From positions 40,259,201 to 40,323,200 of the forward strand of contig NC_079875.1 in the NCBI RefSeq assembly GCF_029227915.1: a DNA stretch of 64,000 nt, read 5' to 3'. The position numbers and the translations under genes were made by a program. The notes beneath the pieces are model-generated. The model worked only from the letters and a program-made list of their open reading frames with translations, searched no databases and was not told the origin of the DNA. Origin of the DNA: Hydractinia symbiolongicarpus (Eukaryota; Cnidaria; Hydrozoa; Anthoathecata; Hydractiniidae). Each line of letters begins with the position of its first letter. Within the stretch, counting starts at the first letter, position 1. Of the stretch, positions 8,041-21,214 are shown piece after piece.

Positions 8041-11000
8041 GAATTAAGATAAAAAAGTCATTTTTTTACTGTGGGACCAATCCTATCCGTTATCGCGCGC
8101 TAAAGAAATAGTGACAGTTTCAAGAACTACATTTCATTGACTTTCTAACGGTCTCAGTCCGTTTGAGTTACAACTGTTGGATCACATATTCGTACCAACA
8201 AGTATTTAGCGATATTTTTCTGATATTACTAGGTTGCATCGCTTTTAACTATGAAGCGATTGACTGTGGGACTTAATTGAACTAATTTGGATTGTCACCT
8301 GATAAATGTGATAAAGCAGACAATTGGACTCCAAGAAATAACATTCTTTTTAATTTGACATGATTGCCGAAACTCAGCGATTACACTGGGCTCTGTGGTA
8401 GCGCTTCATTTAAGAATTAAGATAAAAAAGTCATTTTTTTATTGTGGGACCAATCCTAGCCAATATCTCGCGCTGAAAAAATAGCGACAGTTTCAAAAAC
8501 TACATTTCATTGACTTTCTAACGGTGTCAGTCCGTTTGAGTTACAACGATTGGGTCACATATTCGTACCAACATGTATTTAGCGATATTTTTTTGATATT
8601 ACTAGGTTGCATCGCTTTTAACAATGAAACGTTGACTGTGTGACTTAATTGAACTAACTTTGGACTGTGACCTGATAAATGTGATAAATGAGACAATTGG
8701 ACTCCAAGAAATAACATTCTTCTTAATTTGACGTGATTGCCGGAACTCGGCGATTACACTGGGCTCTGCGGTAGCGCTTCATTTAAGAATTAAGATAAGA
8801 AAGTTATTCTTTCATTGTGGGACCGAACCTAGCCGTTATCGCGCGCTGAAGAAATAGCGACATTTTCAAAAACAGCATTTCATTGACTTTCTAACGGTGT
8901 CAGTCCGTTTGAGTTACAACGGTTGGGTAACATATTCGTACCAACATGTATTTAGCGATATTTTTCTGATATTACTAGGTTGCATCGCTTTTAACAATGA
9001 AACGATTGACTGTGGGACTTAATTGAGCTAACTTTGGACTGTGACTTTATCAATGTGATAAATGAGACAATTGGACTCCAAGAAATAACATTCTTCTTAA
9101 TTTGACGTGATTGCCGGAACTCAGCGATTACTCTGGGCTCTGTGGTAGCGCTTCAATTAAGAATTAAGATAAAAAAGTCATTTTTTTATTGCGGGACTAA
9201 TCCTAGCCATTATCTCGCGCTGAAGAAATAGTGGCAGTTTCAAAAACTACATTTCATTGACTTTCTAACGATGTCAGTCCGTTTGAGTTTCAACGGTTGT
9301 GTCACATATTCGTACCAACATGTATTTAGCGATATTTTTTTGATATTACTAGGTTGCATCGCTTTTAACAATGAAACGATTGACTGTGGGACTTAATTGA
9401 ACTAATTTGGATTGTCACCTGATAAATGTGATAAAGCAGACAATTGGACTCCAAGAAATAACATTCTTTTTAATTTGACATGATTGCCGAAACTCAGCGA
9501 TTACACTGGGCTCTGTGGTAGCGCTTCATTTAAGAATTAAGATAAAAAAGTCATTTTTTTACTGTGGGACCAATCCTATCCGTTATCGCGCGCTAAAGAA
9601 ATAGTGACAGTTTCAAGAACTACATTTCATTGACTTTCTAACGGTCTCAGTCCGTTTGAGTTACAACTGTTGGATCACATATTCGTACCAACATGTATTT
9701 AGCGATATTTTTCTGATATTACTAGGTTGCATCGCTTTTAACTATGAAGCGATTGACTGTGGGACTTAATTGAACTAATTTGGATTGTCACCTGATAAAT
9801 GTGATAAAGCAGACAATTGGACTCCAAGAAATAACATTCTTTTTAATTTGACATGATTGCCGAAACTCAGCGATTACACTGGGCTCTGTGGTAGCGCTTC
9901 ATTTAAGAATTAAGATAAAAAAGTCATTTTTTTATTGTGGGACCAATCCTAGCCAATATCTCGCGCTGAAAAAATAGCGACAGTTTCAAAAACTACATTT
10001 CATTGACTTTCTAACGGTGTCAGTCCGTTTGAGTTACAACGATTGGGTCACATATTCGTACCAACATGTATTTAGCGATATTTTTTTGATATTACTAGGT
10101 TGCATCGCTTTTAACAATGAAACGTTGACTGTGTGACTTAATTGAACTAACTTTGGACTGTGACCTGATAAATGTGATAAATGAGACAATTGGACTCCAA
10201 GAAATAACATTCTTCTTAATTTGACGTGATTGCCGGAACTCGGCGATTACACTGGGCTCTGCGGTAGCGCTTCATTTAAGAATTAAGATAAGAAAGTCAT
10301 TTTTTCATTGTGGGACCGAACCTAGCCGTTATCGCGCGCTGAAGAAATAGCGACATTTTCAAAAACAGCATTTCATTGACTTTCTAACGGTGTCAGTCCG
10401 TTTGAGTTACAACGGTTGGGTAACATATTCGTACCAACATGTATTTAGCGATATTTTTCTGATATTACTAGGTTGCATCGCTTTTAACAATGAAACGATT
10501 GACTGTGGGACTTAATTGAGCTAACTTTGGACTGTGACTTTATCAATGTGATAAATGAGACAATTGGACTCCAAGAAATAACATTCTTCTTAATTTGACG
10601 TGATTGCCGGAACTCAGCGATTACTCTGGGCTCTGTGGTAGCGCTTCAATTAAGAATTAAGATAAAAAAGTCATTTTTTTATTGCGGGACCAATCCTAGC
10701 CATTATCTCGCGCTGAAGAAATAGCGGCAGTTTCAAAAACTACATTTCATTGACTTTTTAACGATGTCAGTCCGTTTGAGTTTCAACGGTTGTGTCACAT
10801 ATTCGTACCAACATGTATTTAGCGATATTTTTTTGATATTACTAGGTTGCATCGCTTTTAACAATGAAACGATTGACTGTGGGACTTAATTGAACTAATT
10901 TGGATTGTCACCTGATAAATGTGATAAAGCAGACAATTGGACTCCAAGAAATAACATTCTTTTTAATTTGACATGATTGCCGAAACTCAGCGATTACACT

Positions 11001-11050
11001 GGGCTCTGTGGTAGCGCTTCATTTAAGAATTAAGATAAAAAAGTCATTTT
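8041..11050 (+). repeat. Duplicated four-unit block (offset 1493)
   Basis: About 8041-9533 is repeated at about 9534-11050. Markers include ATGAAGCGATTG (8251 and 9744), the CCTATCCGTT core with ACGGTCTCAG (near 8150 and 9640), GTGGGACCGAACC, and GTGACTTTATCAATG (near 9043 and 10535). The copies differ at few positions, for example ACAAGTATTT near 8200 against ACATGTATTT in the second copy, and AAGTTATTCTTTC near 8800 against AAGTCATTTTTTC. No gene is present. Confidence 0.85.
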
Positions 11051-13490
11051 TTTATTGTGGGACTAATCCTAGCCAATATCTCGCGCTGAAAAAATAGCGA
11101 CAGTTTCAAAAACTACATTTCATTGACTTTCTAACGGTGTCAGTCCGTTTGAGTTACAACGATTGGGTCACATATTCGTACCAACATGTATTTAGCGATA
11201 TTTTTCTGATATTACTAGGTTGCATCGCTTTTAACAATGAAACGATTGACTGTGGGACTTAATTGAGCTAACTTTGGACTGTGACTTTATCAATGTGATA
11301 AATGAGACAATTGGACTCCAAGAAATAACATTCTTCTTAATTTGACGTGATTGCCGGAACTCAGCGATTACTCTGGGCTCTGTGGTAGCGCTTCAATTAA
11401 GAATTAAGATAAAAAAGTCATTTTTTTATTGCAGGACCAATCCTAGCCATTATCTCGCGCTGAAGAAATAGTGGCAGTTTCAAAAACTACATTTCATTGA
11501 CTTTCTAACGATGTCAGTCCGTTTGAGTTTCAACGGTTGTGTCACATATTCGTACCAACATGTATTTAGCGATATTTTTTTGATATTACTAGGTTGCATC
11601 GCTTTTAACAATGAAACGATTGACTGTGGGACTTAATTGAGCTAACTTTGGACTGTGACTTTATCAATGTGATAAATGAGACAATTGGACTCCAAGAAAT
11701 AACATTCTTCTTAATTTGACGTGATTGCCGGAACTCAGCGATTACTCTGGGCTCTGTGGTAGCGCTTCAATTAAGAATTAAGATAAAAAAGTCATTTTTT
11801 TATTGCGGGACCAATCCTAGCCATTATCTCGCGCTGAAGAAATAGCGGCAGTTTCAAAAACTACATTTCATTGACTTTTTAACGATGTCAGTCCGTTTGA
11901 GTTTCAACGGTTGTGTCACATATTCGTACCAACATGTATTTAGCGATATTTTTTTGATATTACTAGGTTGCATCGCTTTTAACAATGAAACGTTGACTGT
12001 GGGACTTAATTGAACTAACTTTGGACTGTGACCTGATAAATGTGATAAATGAGACAATTGGACTCCAAGAAATAACGTTCTTCTAAATTTGAGGTGATTG
12101 CCGGAACTCAGCGATTACTCTGGGCTCTGTGGTAGCGCTTCAATTAAGAATTAAGATAAAAAAGTCATTTTTTTATTGCAGGACCAATCCTAGCCATTAT
12201 CTCGCGCTGAAGAAATAGTGGCAGTTTCAAAAACTACATTTCATTGACTTTCTAACGATGTCAGTCCGTTTGAGTTTCAACGGTTGTGTCACATATTCGT
12301 ACCAACATGTATTTAGCGATATTTTTTTGATATTACTAGGTTGCATCGCTTTTAACAATGAAACGATTGACTGTGGGACTTAATTGAGCTAACTTTGGAC
12401 TGTGACTTTATCAATGTGATAAATGAGACAATTGGACTCCAAGAAATAACATTCTTCTTAATTTGACGTGATTGCCGGAACTCAGCGATTACTCTGGGCT
12501 CTGTGGTAGCGCTTCAATTAAGAATTAAGATAAAAAAGTCATTTTTTTATTGCGGGACCAATCCTAGCCATTATCTCGCGCTGAAGAAATAGCGGCAGTT
12601 TCAAAAACTACATTTCATTGACTTTTTAACGATGTCAGTCCGTTTGAGTTTCAACGGTTGTGTCACATATTCGTACCAACATGTATTTAGCGATATTTTT
12701 TTGATATTACTAGGTTGCATCGCTTTTAACAATGAAACGTTGACTGTGGGACTTAATTGAACTAACTTTGGACTGTGACCTGATAAATGTGATAAATGAG
12801 ACAATTGGACTCCAAGAAATAACGTTCTTCTAAATTTGAGGTGATTGCCGGAACTCAGCGATTACTCCGGGCTCTGTGGTAGCGCTTCAATTAAGAATTA
12901 AGATAAAAAAGTCATTTTTTTATTGCGGGACCAATCCTAGCCATTATCTCGCACTGAAGAAATACCGGCAGTTTCAAAAGCTACATTTCATTGACTTTCT
13001 AACGGTGTCAGTCCGTTTGAGTTTCAACGGTTGGGTCAAATATTTGTACCAACATGCATTTAGCGATATTTTTCTGATATTACTAGGTTGCATCTTTTTT
13101 AACAATGAAACGATTGACTGTGGGACTTAATTGAGCTAACTTTGGACTGTGACCTGATAAATGTGATAAATGAGACAATTGGACTCCAAGAAATAACATT
13201 CTTCTTAATTTGACATGATTGCCGAGACTCAGCGATTACACTGGGCTCTGTGGTAGAGCTTCATTTAAGAATTATGATAAAAAAAGTCATTTCTTTATTG
13301 TGGGACCAATCCTAGCCATTATCTCGCACTGAAGAAATAGCGGCAGTTTCAAAAACTACATTTCATTGACTTTCTAACGGTGTCAGTCCGTTTGAGTTTC
13401 AACGGTTGTGTCACATATTCGTACCAACATGTATTTAGCGATATTTTTCTGATATTACTAGGTTGCATCGCTTTTAACAATGAAACGTTG
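11051..13490 (+). repeat. Two-unit repeats (offset ~747)
   Basis: A two-unit period dominates. The rare CGTTCTTCTAAATTTGAGGTG occurs at 12076, 12823 and 13571 (offsets 747 and 748), and GTGACTTTATCAATG occurs in alternate units at about 11280, 11654 and 12402. Near 11206 a unit that starts like the one at about 9940 ends like the one at about 10450, suggesting a recombinant unit. No gene is present. Confidence 0.8.
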
Positions 13491-15230
13491 ACTGTGGGAC
13501 TTAATTGAACTAACTTTGGACTGTGACCTGATAAATGTGATAAATGAGACAATTGGACTCCAAGAAATAACGTTCTTCTAAATTTGAGGTGATTGCCGGA
13601 ACTCAGCGATTACTCCGGGCTCTGTGGTAGCGCTTCAATTAAGAATTAAGATAAAAAAGTCATTTTTTTATTGCGGGACCAATCCTAGCCATTATCTCGC
13701 ACTGAAGAAATAGCGGCAGTTTCAAAAGCTACATTTCATTGACTTTCTAACGGTGTCAGTCCGTTTGAGTTTCAACGGTTGGGTCAAATATTTGTACCAA
13801 CATGCATTTAGCGATATTTTTCTGATATTACTAGGTTGCATCTTTTTTAACAATGAAACGATTGACTGTGGGACTTAATTGAGCTAACTTTGGACTGTGA
13901 CCTGATAAATGTGATAAATGAGACAATTGGACTCCAAGAAATAACATTCTTCTTAATTTGACATGATTGCCGAGACTCAGCGATTACACTGGGCTCTGTG
14001 GTAGAGCTTCATTTAAGAATTATGATAAAAAAAGTCATTTCTTTATTGTGGGACCAATCCTAGCCATTATCTCGCACTGAAGAAATAGCGGCAGTTTCAA
14101 AAACTACATTTCATTGACTTTCTAACGGTGTCAGTCCGTTTGAGTTTCAACGGTTGGGTCAAATATTTGTACCAACATGCATTTAGCGATATTTTTCTGA
14201 TATTACTAGGTTGCATCTCTTTTAACAATGAAACGATTGACTGTGGGACTTAATTGAGCTAACTTTGGACTGTGACCTGATAAATGTGATAAATGAGACA
14301 ATTGGACTCCAAGAAATAACATTCTTCTTAATTTGACATGATTGCCGAGACTCAGCGATTACACTGGGCTCTGTGGTAGCGCTTCATTTAAGAATTATGA
14401 TAAAAAAAGTCATTTCTTTTTTGTGGGACCAATCCTAGCCATTATCGCGCGCTGAGGAAATAGCGACAGTTTCAAAAACTACATTTCATTGACTTTCTAC
14501 CGGTGTCGGGCCGTTTGAGTTTCAACGGTTGTGTCACATATTCGTACCAACATGTATTTAGCGATATTTTTTTATATTACTAGTTTGCATCTCTTTTAAC
14601 AATGAAACGATTGACTGTGGGACTTAATTGAGCTAACTTTGGACTGTGATCTGATAAATGTGATAAATGAGACAATTGGACTCCAAGAAATAACATTCTT
14701 GTTAATTTGACGTGATTGCCGGAACTCAGCGATTACACTGGGCACTGTGGTAGCGCTTCATTTAAGAATTATGATAAAAAAAGTGATTTTTTTATTGTGG
14801 GACCAATCCTAGCCATTATCCTGCGCTGAGGAAATAGCGACAGTTTTAAAAACTACATTTCATTGACTTTTTAACGGTGTCAGTCCGTTTGAGTTACAAC
14901 GGTTGGGTCAAATATTCGTACCAACATGTATTTAGCGATATTTTTCTGATTTTACTAGGTTGCATCTCTTTTAACAATGAAACGATTGACTGTGGGACTT
15001 AATTGAGCTAACTTTGGACTGTGACCTGATAAATGTGATAAATGAGACAATTGGACTAAAAGAAATAACATTCCTCTTTACTTGACGTGATTGCCGGAAC
15101 TCAGCGATTACAATGGGCTCTGTGATAGCGTTTCATTTAAGAATTATGATAAAAAAAGTCATTTTTTTATTGTGGGACCAATCCTAGCCATTATCGAGCG
15201 CTGAGGAAATAGCGACAGTTTCAAAAACTA
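13491..15230 (+). repeat. Satellite block, first copy of the 9-unit duplication
   Basis: Four to five units repeat with offset 3367 at about 16858-18600. Shared rare markers are GTAGAGCTTC (14001 and 17368), CTACCGGTGTCGGGCCG (near 14497 and 17864), GACTAAAAGAAATAACATTCC (15055 and 18422 area) and ATCCTGCGCTGAGG. No gene is present. Confidence 0.83.
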
Positions 15231-18200
15231 CATTTCATTGACTTTCTAACGGTGTCAGTCCGTTTGAGTTTCAACGGTTGTGTCACATATTCGTACCAAC
15301 ATGTATTTAGCGATATTTTTTTGATATTACTAGGTTGCATCGCTTTTAACAATGAAACGATTGACTGTGGGACTTAATTGAGCTAACTTTGGACTGTGAC
15401 TTTATCAATGTGATAAATGAGACAATTGGACTCCAAGAAATAACATTCTTCTTAATTTGACGTGATTGCCGGAACTCAGCGATTACTCTGGGCTCTGTGG
15501 TAGCGCTTCAATTAAGAATTAAGATAAAAAAGTCATTTTTTTATTGCGGGACCAATCCTAGCCATTATCTCGCGCTGAAGAAATAGCGGCAGTTTCAAAA
15601 ACTACATTTCATTGACTTTTTAACGATGTCAGTCCGTTTGAGTTTCAACGGTTGTGTCACATATTCGTACCAACATGTATTTAGCGATATTTTTTTGATA
15701 TTACTAGGTTGCATCGCTTTTAACAATGAAACGTTGACTGTGGGACTTAATTGAACTAACTTTGGACTGTGACCTGATAAATGTGATAAATGAGACAATT
15801 GGACTCCAAGAAATAACGTTCTTCTAAATTTGAGGTGATTGCCGGAACTCAGCGATTACTCCGGGCTCTGTGGTAGCGCTTCAATTAAGAATTAAGATAA
15901 AAAAGTCATTTTTTTATTGCGGGACCAATCCTAGCCATTATCTCGCACTGAAGAAATAGCGGCAGTTTCAAAAGCTACATTTCATTGACTTTCTAACGGT
16001 GTCAGTCCGTTTGAGTTTCAACGGTTGGGTCAAATATTTGTACCAACATGCATTTAGCGATATTTTTCTGATATTACTAGGTTGCATCTTTTTTAACAAT
16101 GAAACGATTGACTGTGGGACTTAATTGAGCTAACTTTGGACTGTGACCTGATAAATGTGATAAATGAGACAATTGGACTCCAAGAAATAACATTCTTCTT
16201 AATTTGACGTGATTGCCGGAACTCAGCGATTACTCTGGGCTCTGTGGTAGCGCTTCAATTAAGAATTAAGATAAAAAAGTCATTTTTTTATTGCGGGACC
16301 AATCCTAGCCATTATCTCGCGCTGAAGAAATAGTGGCAGTTTCAAAAACTACATTTCATTGACTTTCTAACGATGTCAGTCCGTTTGAGTTTCAACGGTT
16401 GTGTCACATATTCGTACCAACATGTATTTAGCGATATTTTTTTGATATTACTAGGTTGCATCGCTTTTAACAATGAAACGATTGACTGTGGGACTTAATT
16501 GAGCTAACTTTGGACTGTGACTTTATCAATGTGATAAATGAGACAATTGGACTCCAAGAAATAACATTCTTCTTAATTTGACGTGATTGCCGGAACTCAG
16601 CGATTACTCTGGGCTCTGTGGTAGCGCTTCAATTAAGAATTAAGATAAAAAAGTCATTTTTTTATTGCGGGACCAATCCTAGCCATTATCTCGCGCTGAA
16701 GAAATAGCGGCAGTTTCAAAAACTACATTTCATTGACTTTTTAACGATGTCAGTCCGTTTGAGTTTCAACGGTTGTGTCACATATTCGTACCAACATGTA
16801 TTTAGCGATATTTTTTTGATATTACTAGGTTGCATCGCTTTTAACAATGAAACGTTGACTGTGGGAATTAATTGAACTAACTTTGGACTGTGACCTGATA
16901 AATGTGATAAATGAGACAATTGGACTCCAAGAAATAACGTTCTTCTAAATTTGAGGTGATTGCCGGAACTCAGCGATTACTCCGGGCTCTGTGGTAGCGC
17001 TTCAATTAAGAATTAAGATAAAAAAGTCATTTTTTTATTGCGGGACCAATCCTAGCCATTATCTCGCACTGAAGAAATAGCGGCAGTTTCAAAAGCTACA
17101 TTTCATTGACTTTCTAACGGTGTCAGTCCGTTTGAGTTTCAACGGTTGGGTCAAATATTTGTACCAACATGCATTTAGCGATATTTTTCTGATATTACTA
17201 GGTTGCATCTTTTTTAACAATGAAACGATTGACTGTGGGACTTAATTGAGCTAACTTTGGACTGTGACCTGATAAATGTGATAAATGAGACAATTGGACT
17301 CCAAGAAATAACATTCTTCTTAATTTGACATGATTGCCGAGACTCAGCGATTACACTGGGCTCTGTGGTAGAGCTTCATTTAAGAATTATGATAAAAAAA
17401 GTCATTTCTTTATTGTGGGACCAATCCTAGCCATTATCTCGCACTGAAGAAATAGCGGCAGTTTCAAAAACTACATTTCATTGACTTTCTAACGGTGTCA
17501 GTCCGTTTGAGTTTCAACGGTTGGGTCAAATATTTGTACCAACATGCATTTAGCGATATTTTTCTGATATTACTAGGTTGCATCTCTTTTAACAATGAAA
17601 CGATTGACTGTGGGACTTAATTGAGCTAACTTTGGACTGTGACCTGATAAATGTGATAAATGAGACAATTGGACTCCAAGAAATAACATTCTTCTTAATT
17701 TGACATGATTGCCGAGACTCAGCGATTACACTGGGCTCTGTGGTAGCGCTTCATTTAAGAATTATGATAAAAAAAGTCATTTCTTTTTTGTGGGACCAAT
17801 CCTAGCCATTATCGCGCGCTGAGGAAATAGCGACAGTTTCAAAAACTACATTTCATTGACTTTCTACCGGTGTCGGGCCGTTTGAGTTTCAACGGTTGTG
17901 TCACATATTCGTACCAACATGTATTTAGCGATATTTTTTTATATTACTAGTTTGCATCTCTTTTAACAATGAAACGATTGACTGTGGGACTTAATTGAGC
18001 TAACTTTGGACTGTGATCTGATAAATGTGATAAATGAGACAATTGGACTCCAAGAAATAACATTCTTGTTAATTTGACGTGATTGCCGGAACTCAGCGAT
18101 TACACTGGGCACTGTGGTAGCGCTTCATTTAAGAATTATGATAAAAAAAGTGATTTTTTTATTGTGGGACCAATCCTAGCCATTATCCTGCGCTGAGGAA

Positions 18201-18600
18201 ATAGCGACAGTTTTAAAAACTACATTTCATTGACTTTATAACGGTGTCAGTCCGTTTGAGTTACAACGGTTGGGTCAAATATTCGTACCAACATGTATTT
18301 AGCGATATTTTTCTGATTTTACTAGGTTGCATCTCTTTTAACAATGAAACGATTGACTGTGGGACTTAATTGAGCTAACTTTGGACTGTGACCTGATAAA
18401 TGTGATAAATGAGACAATTGGACTAAAAGAAATAACATTCCTCTTTACTTGACGTGATTGCCGGAACTCAGCGATTACAATGGGCTCTGTGATAGCGTTT
18501 CATTTAAGAATTATGATAAAAAAAGTCATTTTTTTATTGTGGGACCAATCCTAGCCATTATCGAGCGCTGAGGAAATAGCGACAGTTTCAAAAACTACAT
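15231..18600 (+). repeat. Satellite block, second copy (offsets 2994 and 3367)
   Basis: The left part (to about 16190) copies about 12240-13190 with offset 2994: CGTTCTTCTAAATTTGAGG is at 15817 against 12823. The right part (from about 16860) copies 13490-15230 with offset 3367. The change from 8-unit to 9-unit offset means one unit was gained or lost between the two segments. No gene is present. Confidence 0.82.
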
Positions 18601-21214
18601 TTCATTGACTTTCTAACGGTGTCAGTCCGTTTGAGTTACAACGGTTGAGTCAAATATTCGTACCAACATGTATTTAGCGATATTTTTCTGATATTACTAT
18701 TTTGCATCTCTTTTAACAATGAAACGATTGACTGTGGGACTTAATTGAGCTAACTTTGGACTGTGACCTGATAAATGTGATAAATGAGACAATTGGACTC
18801 CAAGAAATAACATTCTTGTTAATTTGACGTGATTGCCGGAACTCAGCGATTACACTGGGCACTGTGGTAGCGCGTCATTTAAGATTTATGATAAAAAAAG
18901 TCATATTTTTATTGTGGGACCAATCCTAGCCATTATCGAGCGCTGAGGAAATAGCGACAGTTTCAAAAACTACATTTCATTGACTTTCTAACGGTGTCAG
19001 TCCGTTTGAGTTACAACGGTTGGGTCAAATATTCGTACCAACATGTATTTAGCGATATTTTTCTGATATTACTATTTTGCATCTCTTTTAACAATGAAAC
19101 GATTGACTGTGGGACTTAATTGAGCTAACTTTGGACTGTGACCTGATAAATGTGATAAATGAGACAATTGGACTCCAAGAAATAACATTCTTGTTAATTT
19201 GACGTGATTGCCGGAACTCAGCGATTACACTGGGCACTGTGGTAGCGCTTCATTTAAGATTTATGATAAAAAAAGTCATTTTTTTATTGTGGGACCAATC
19301 CTAGCCATTATCCTGCGCTGAGGAAGTAGCGACAGTTTCAAAAACTACATTTCATTGACTTTCTAACGGTGTCAGTCCGTTTGAGTTACAACGGTTGTGT
19401 CACATATTCGTACCAACATGTATTTAGCGATATTTTTTTGATATTACTAGAATGCATCGTTTTTAACAATGAAACGTTGACTGTGGGACTTAATTGAACT
19501 AATTTGGATTGTCACCTGATAAATGTGATAAAGCAGACAATTGGACTCCAAGAAATAACATTCTTCTTAATTTGACATGATTGCCGAAACTCAGCGATTA
19601 CGCTGGGCTCTGTGGTAGCGCTTCATTTAAGAATTAAGATAAAAAAGTCATTTTTTTATTGTGGGACCAATCCTAGCCAATATCTCGCGCTGAAGAAATA
19701 GCAACAGTTTCAAAAACTACATTTCATTGACTTTCTAACGGTGTCAGTCCGTTTGAGTTACAACGATTGGGTCACATATTCGTACCAACATGTATTTTGC
19801 GATATTTTTTTGATATTACTAGGTTGCATCGCTTTTAACAATGAAACGTTGACTGTGTGACTTAATTGAACTAACTTTGGACTGTGACCTGATAAATGTG
19901 ATTAATGAGACAATTGGACTCCAAGAAATAACATTCTTCTTAATTTGACGTGATTGCAGGAACTCGGCGATTACACTGGGCTCTGTGGTAGCGCTTCATT
20001 TAAGAATTAAGATAAGAAAGTCATTTTTTCATTGTGGGACCGAACCTAGCCGTTATTGCGCGCTGAAAAAATAGCGACATTCTCAAAAACAGCATTTCAT
20101 TGACTTTCTAACGGTGTCAGTCCGTTTGAGTTACAACGGTTGTGTCACATATTCGTACCAACATGTATTTAGCGATATTTTTTTTATATTACTAGGTTGC
20201 ATCGTTTTTAACAATGAAACGTTGACTGTGGGACTTAATTGAACTAATTTGGATTGTCACCTGATAAATGTGATAAAGCAGACAATTGGACTCCAAGAAA
20301 TAACATTCTTCTTAATTTGACATGATTGCCGAAACTCAGCGATCACACTGGGCTCTGTGGTAGCGCTTCATTTAAGAATTAAGATAAAAAAGTCATTTTT
20401 TTATTGTGGGACCAATCCTAGCCAATATCTCGCGCTGAAGAAATAGCGACAGTTTCAAAAACTACATTTCATTGACTTTCTAACGGTGTCAGTCCGTTTG
20501 AGTTACAACGATTGGGTCACATATTCGTACCAACATGTATTTAGCGATATTTTTTTGATATTACTAGGTTGCATCGCTTTTAACAATGAAACGTTGACTG
20601 TGTGACTTAATTGAACTAACTTTGGACTGTGACCTGATAAATGTGATAAATGAGACAATTGGACTCCAAGAAATAACATTCTTCTTAATTTGACGTGATT
20701 GCCGGAACTCGGCGATTACACTGGGCTCTGTGGTAGCGCTTCATTTAAGAATTAAGATAAGAAAGTCATTTTTTCATTGTGGGACCGAACCTAGCCGTTA
20801 TTGCGCGCTGAAGAAATAGCGACATTTTCAAAAACAGCATTTCATTGACTTTCTAACGGTGTCAGTCCGTTTGAGTTACAACGGTTGGGTAACATATTCG
20901 TACCAACATGTATTTAGCGATATTTTTCTGATATTACTAGGTTGCATCGCTTTTAACAATGAAACGATTGACTGTGGGACTTAATTGAGCTAACTTTGGA
21001 CTGTGACTTTATCAATGTGATAAATGAGACAATTGGACTCCAAGAAATAACATTCTTCTTAATTTGACGTGATTGCCGGAACTCAGCGATTACTCTGGGC
21101 TCTGTGGTAGCGCTTCAATTAAGAATTAAGATAAAAAAGTCATTTTTTTATTGCGGGACCAATCCTAGCCATTATCTCGCGCTGAAGAAATAGCGGCAGT
21201 TTCAAAAACTACAT
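18601..21214 (+). repeat. Seven-unit block, copy 1 (offset 2614)
   Basis: Seven units repeat immediately to the right. Markers are TACTATTTTGCATCTC, GAACTAATTTGGATTGTCACC following GAAACGTTGA (19471 and 20216), GTGGGACCGAACC and GTGACTTTATCAATG. Within the block, GAACTAATTTGGATT recurs at about two-unit spacing. No gene is present. Confidence 0.87.

Noticed and set aside
12876-13130. Plus-strand open frames of 65-84 codons (12876-13130, 45420-45674, 48415-48669, 59639-59893)
   Set aside because: Again chance frames in satellite units; the three between 45 and 60 kb are copies of one duplicated unit.
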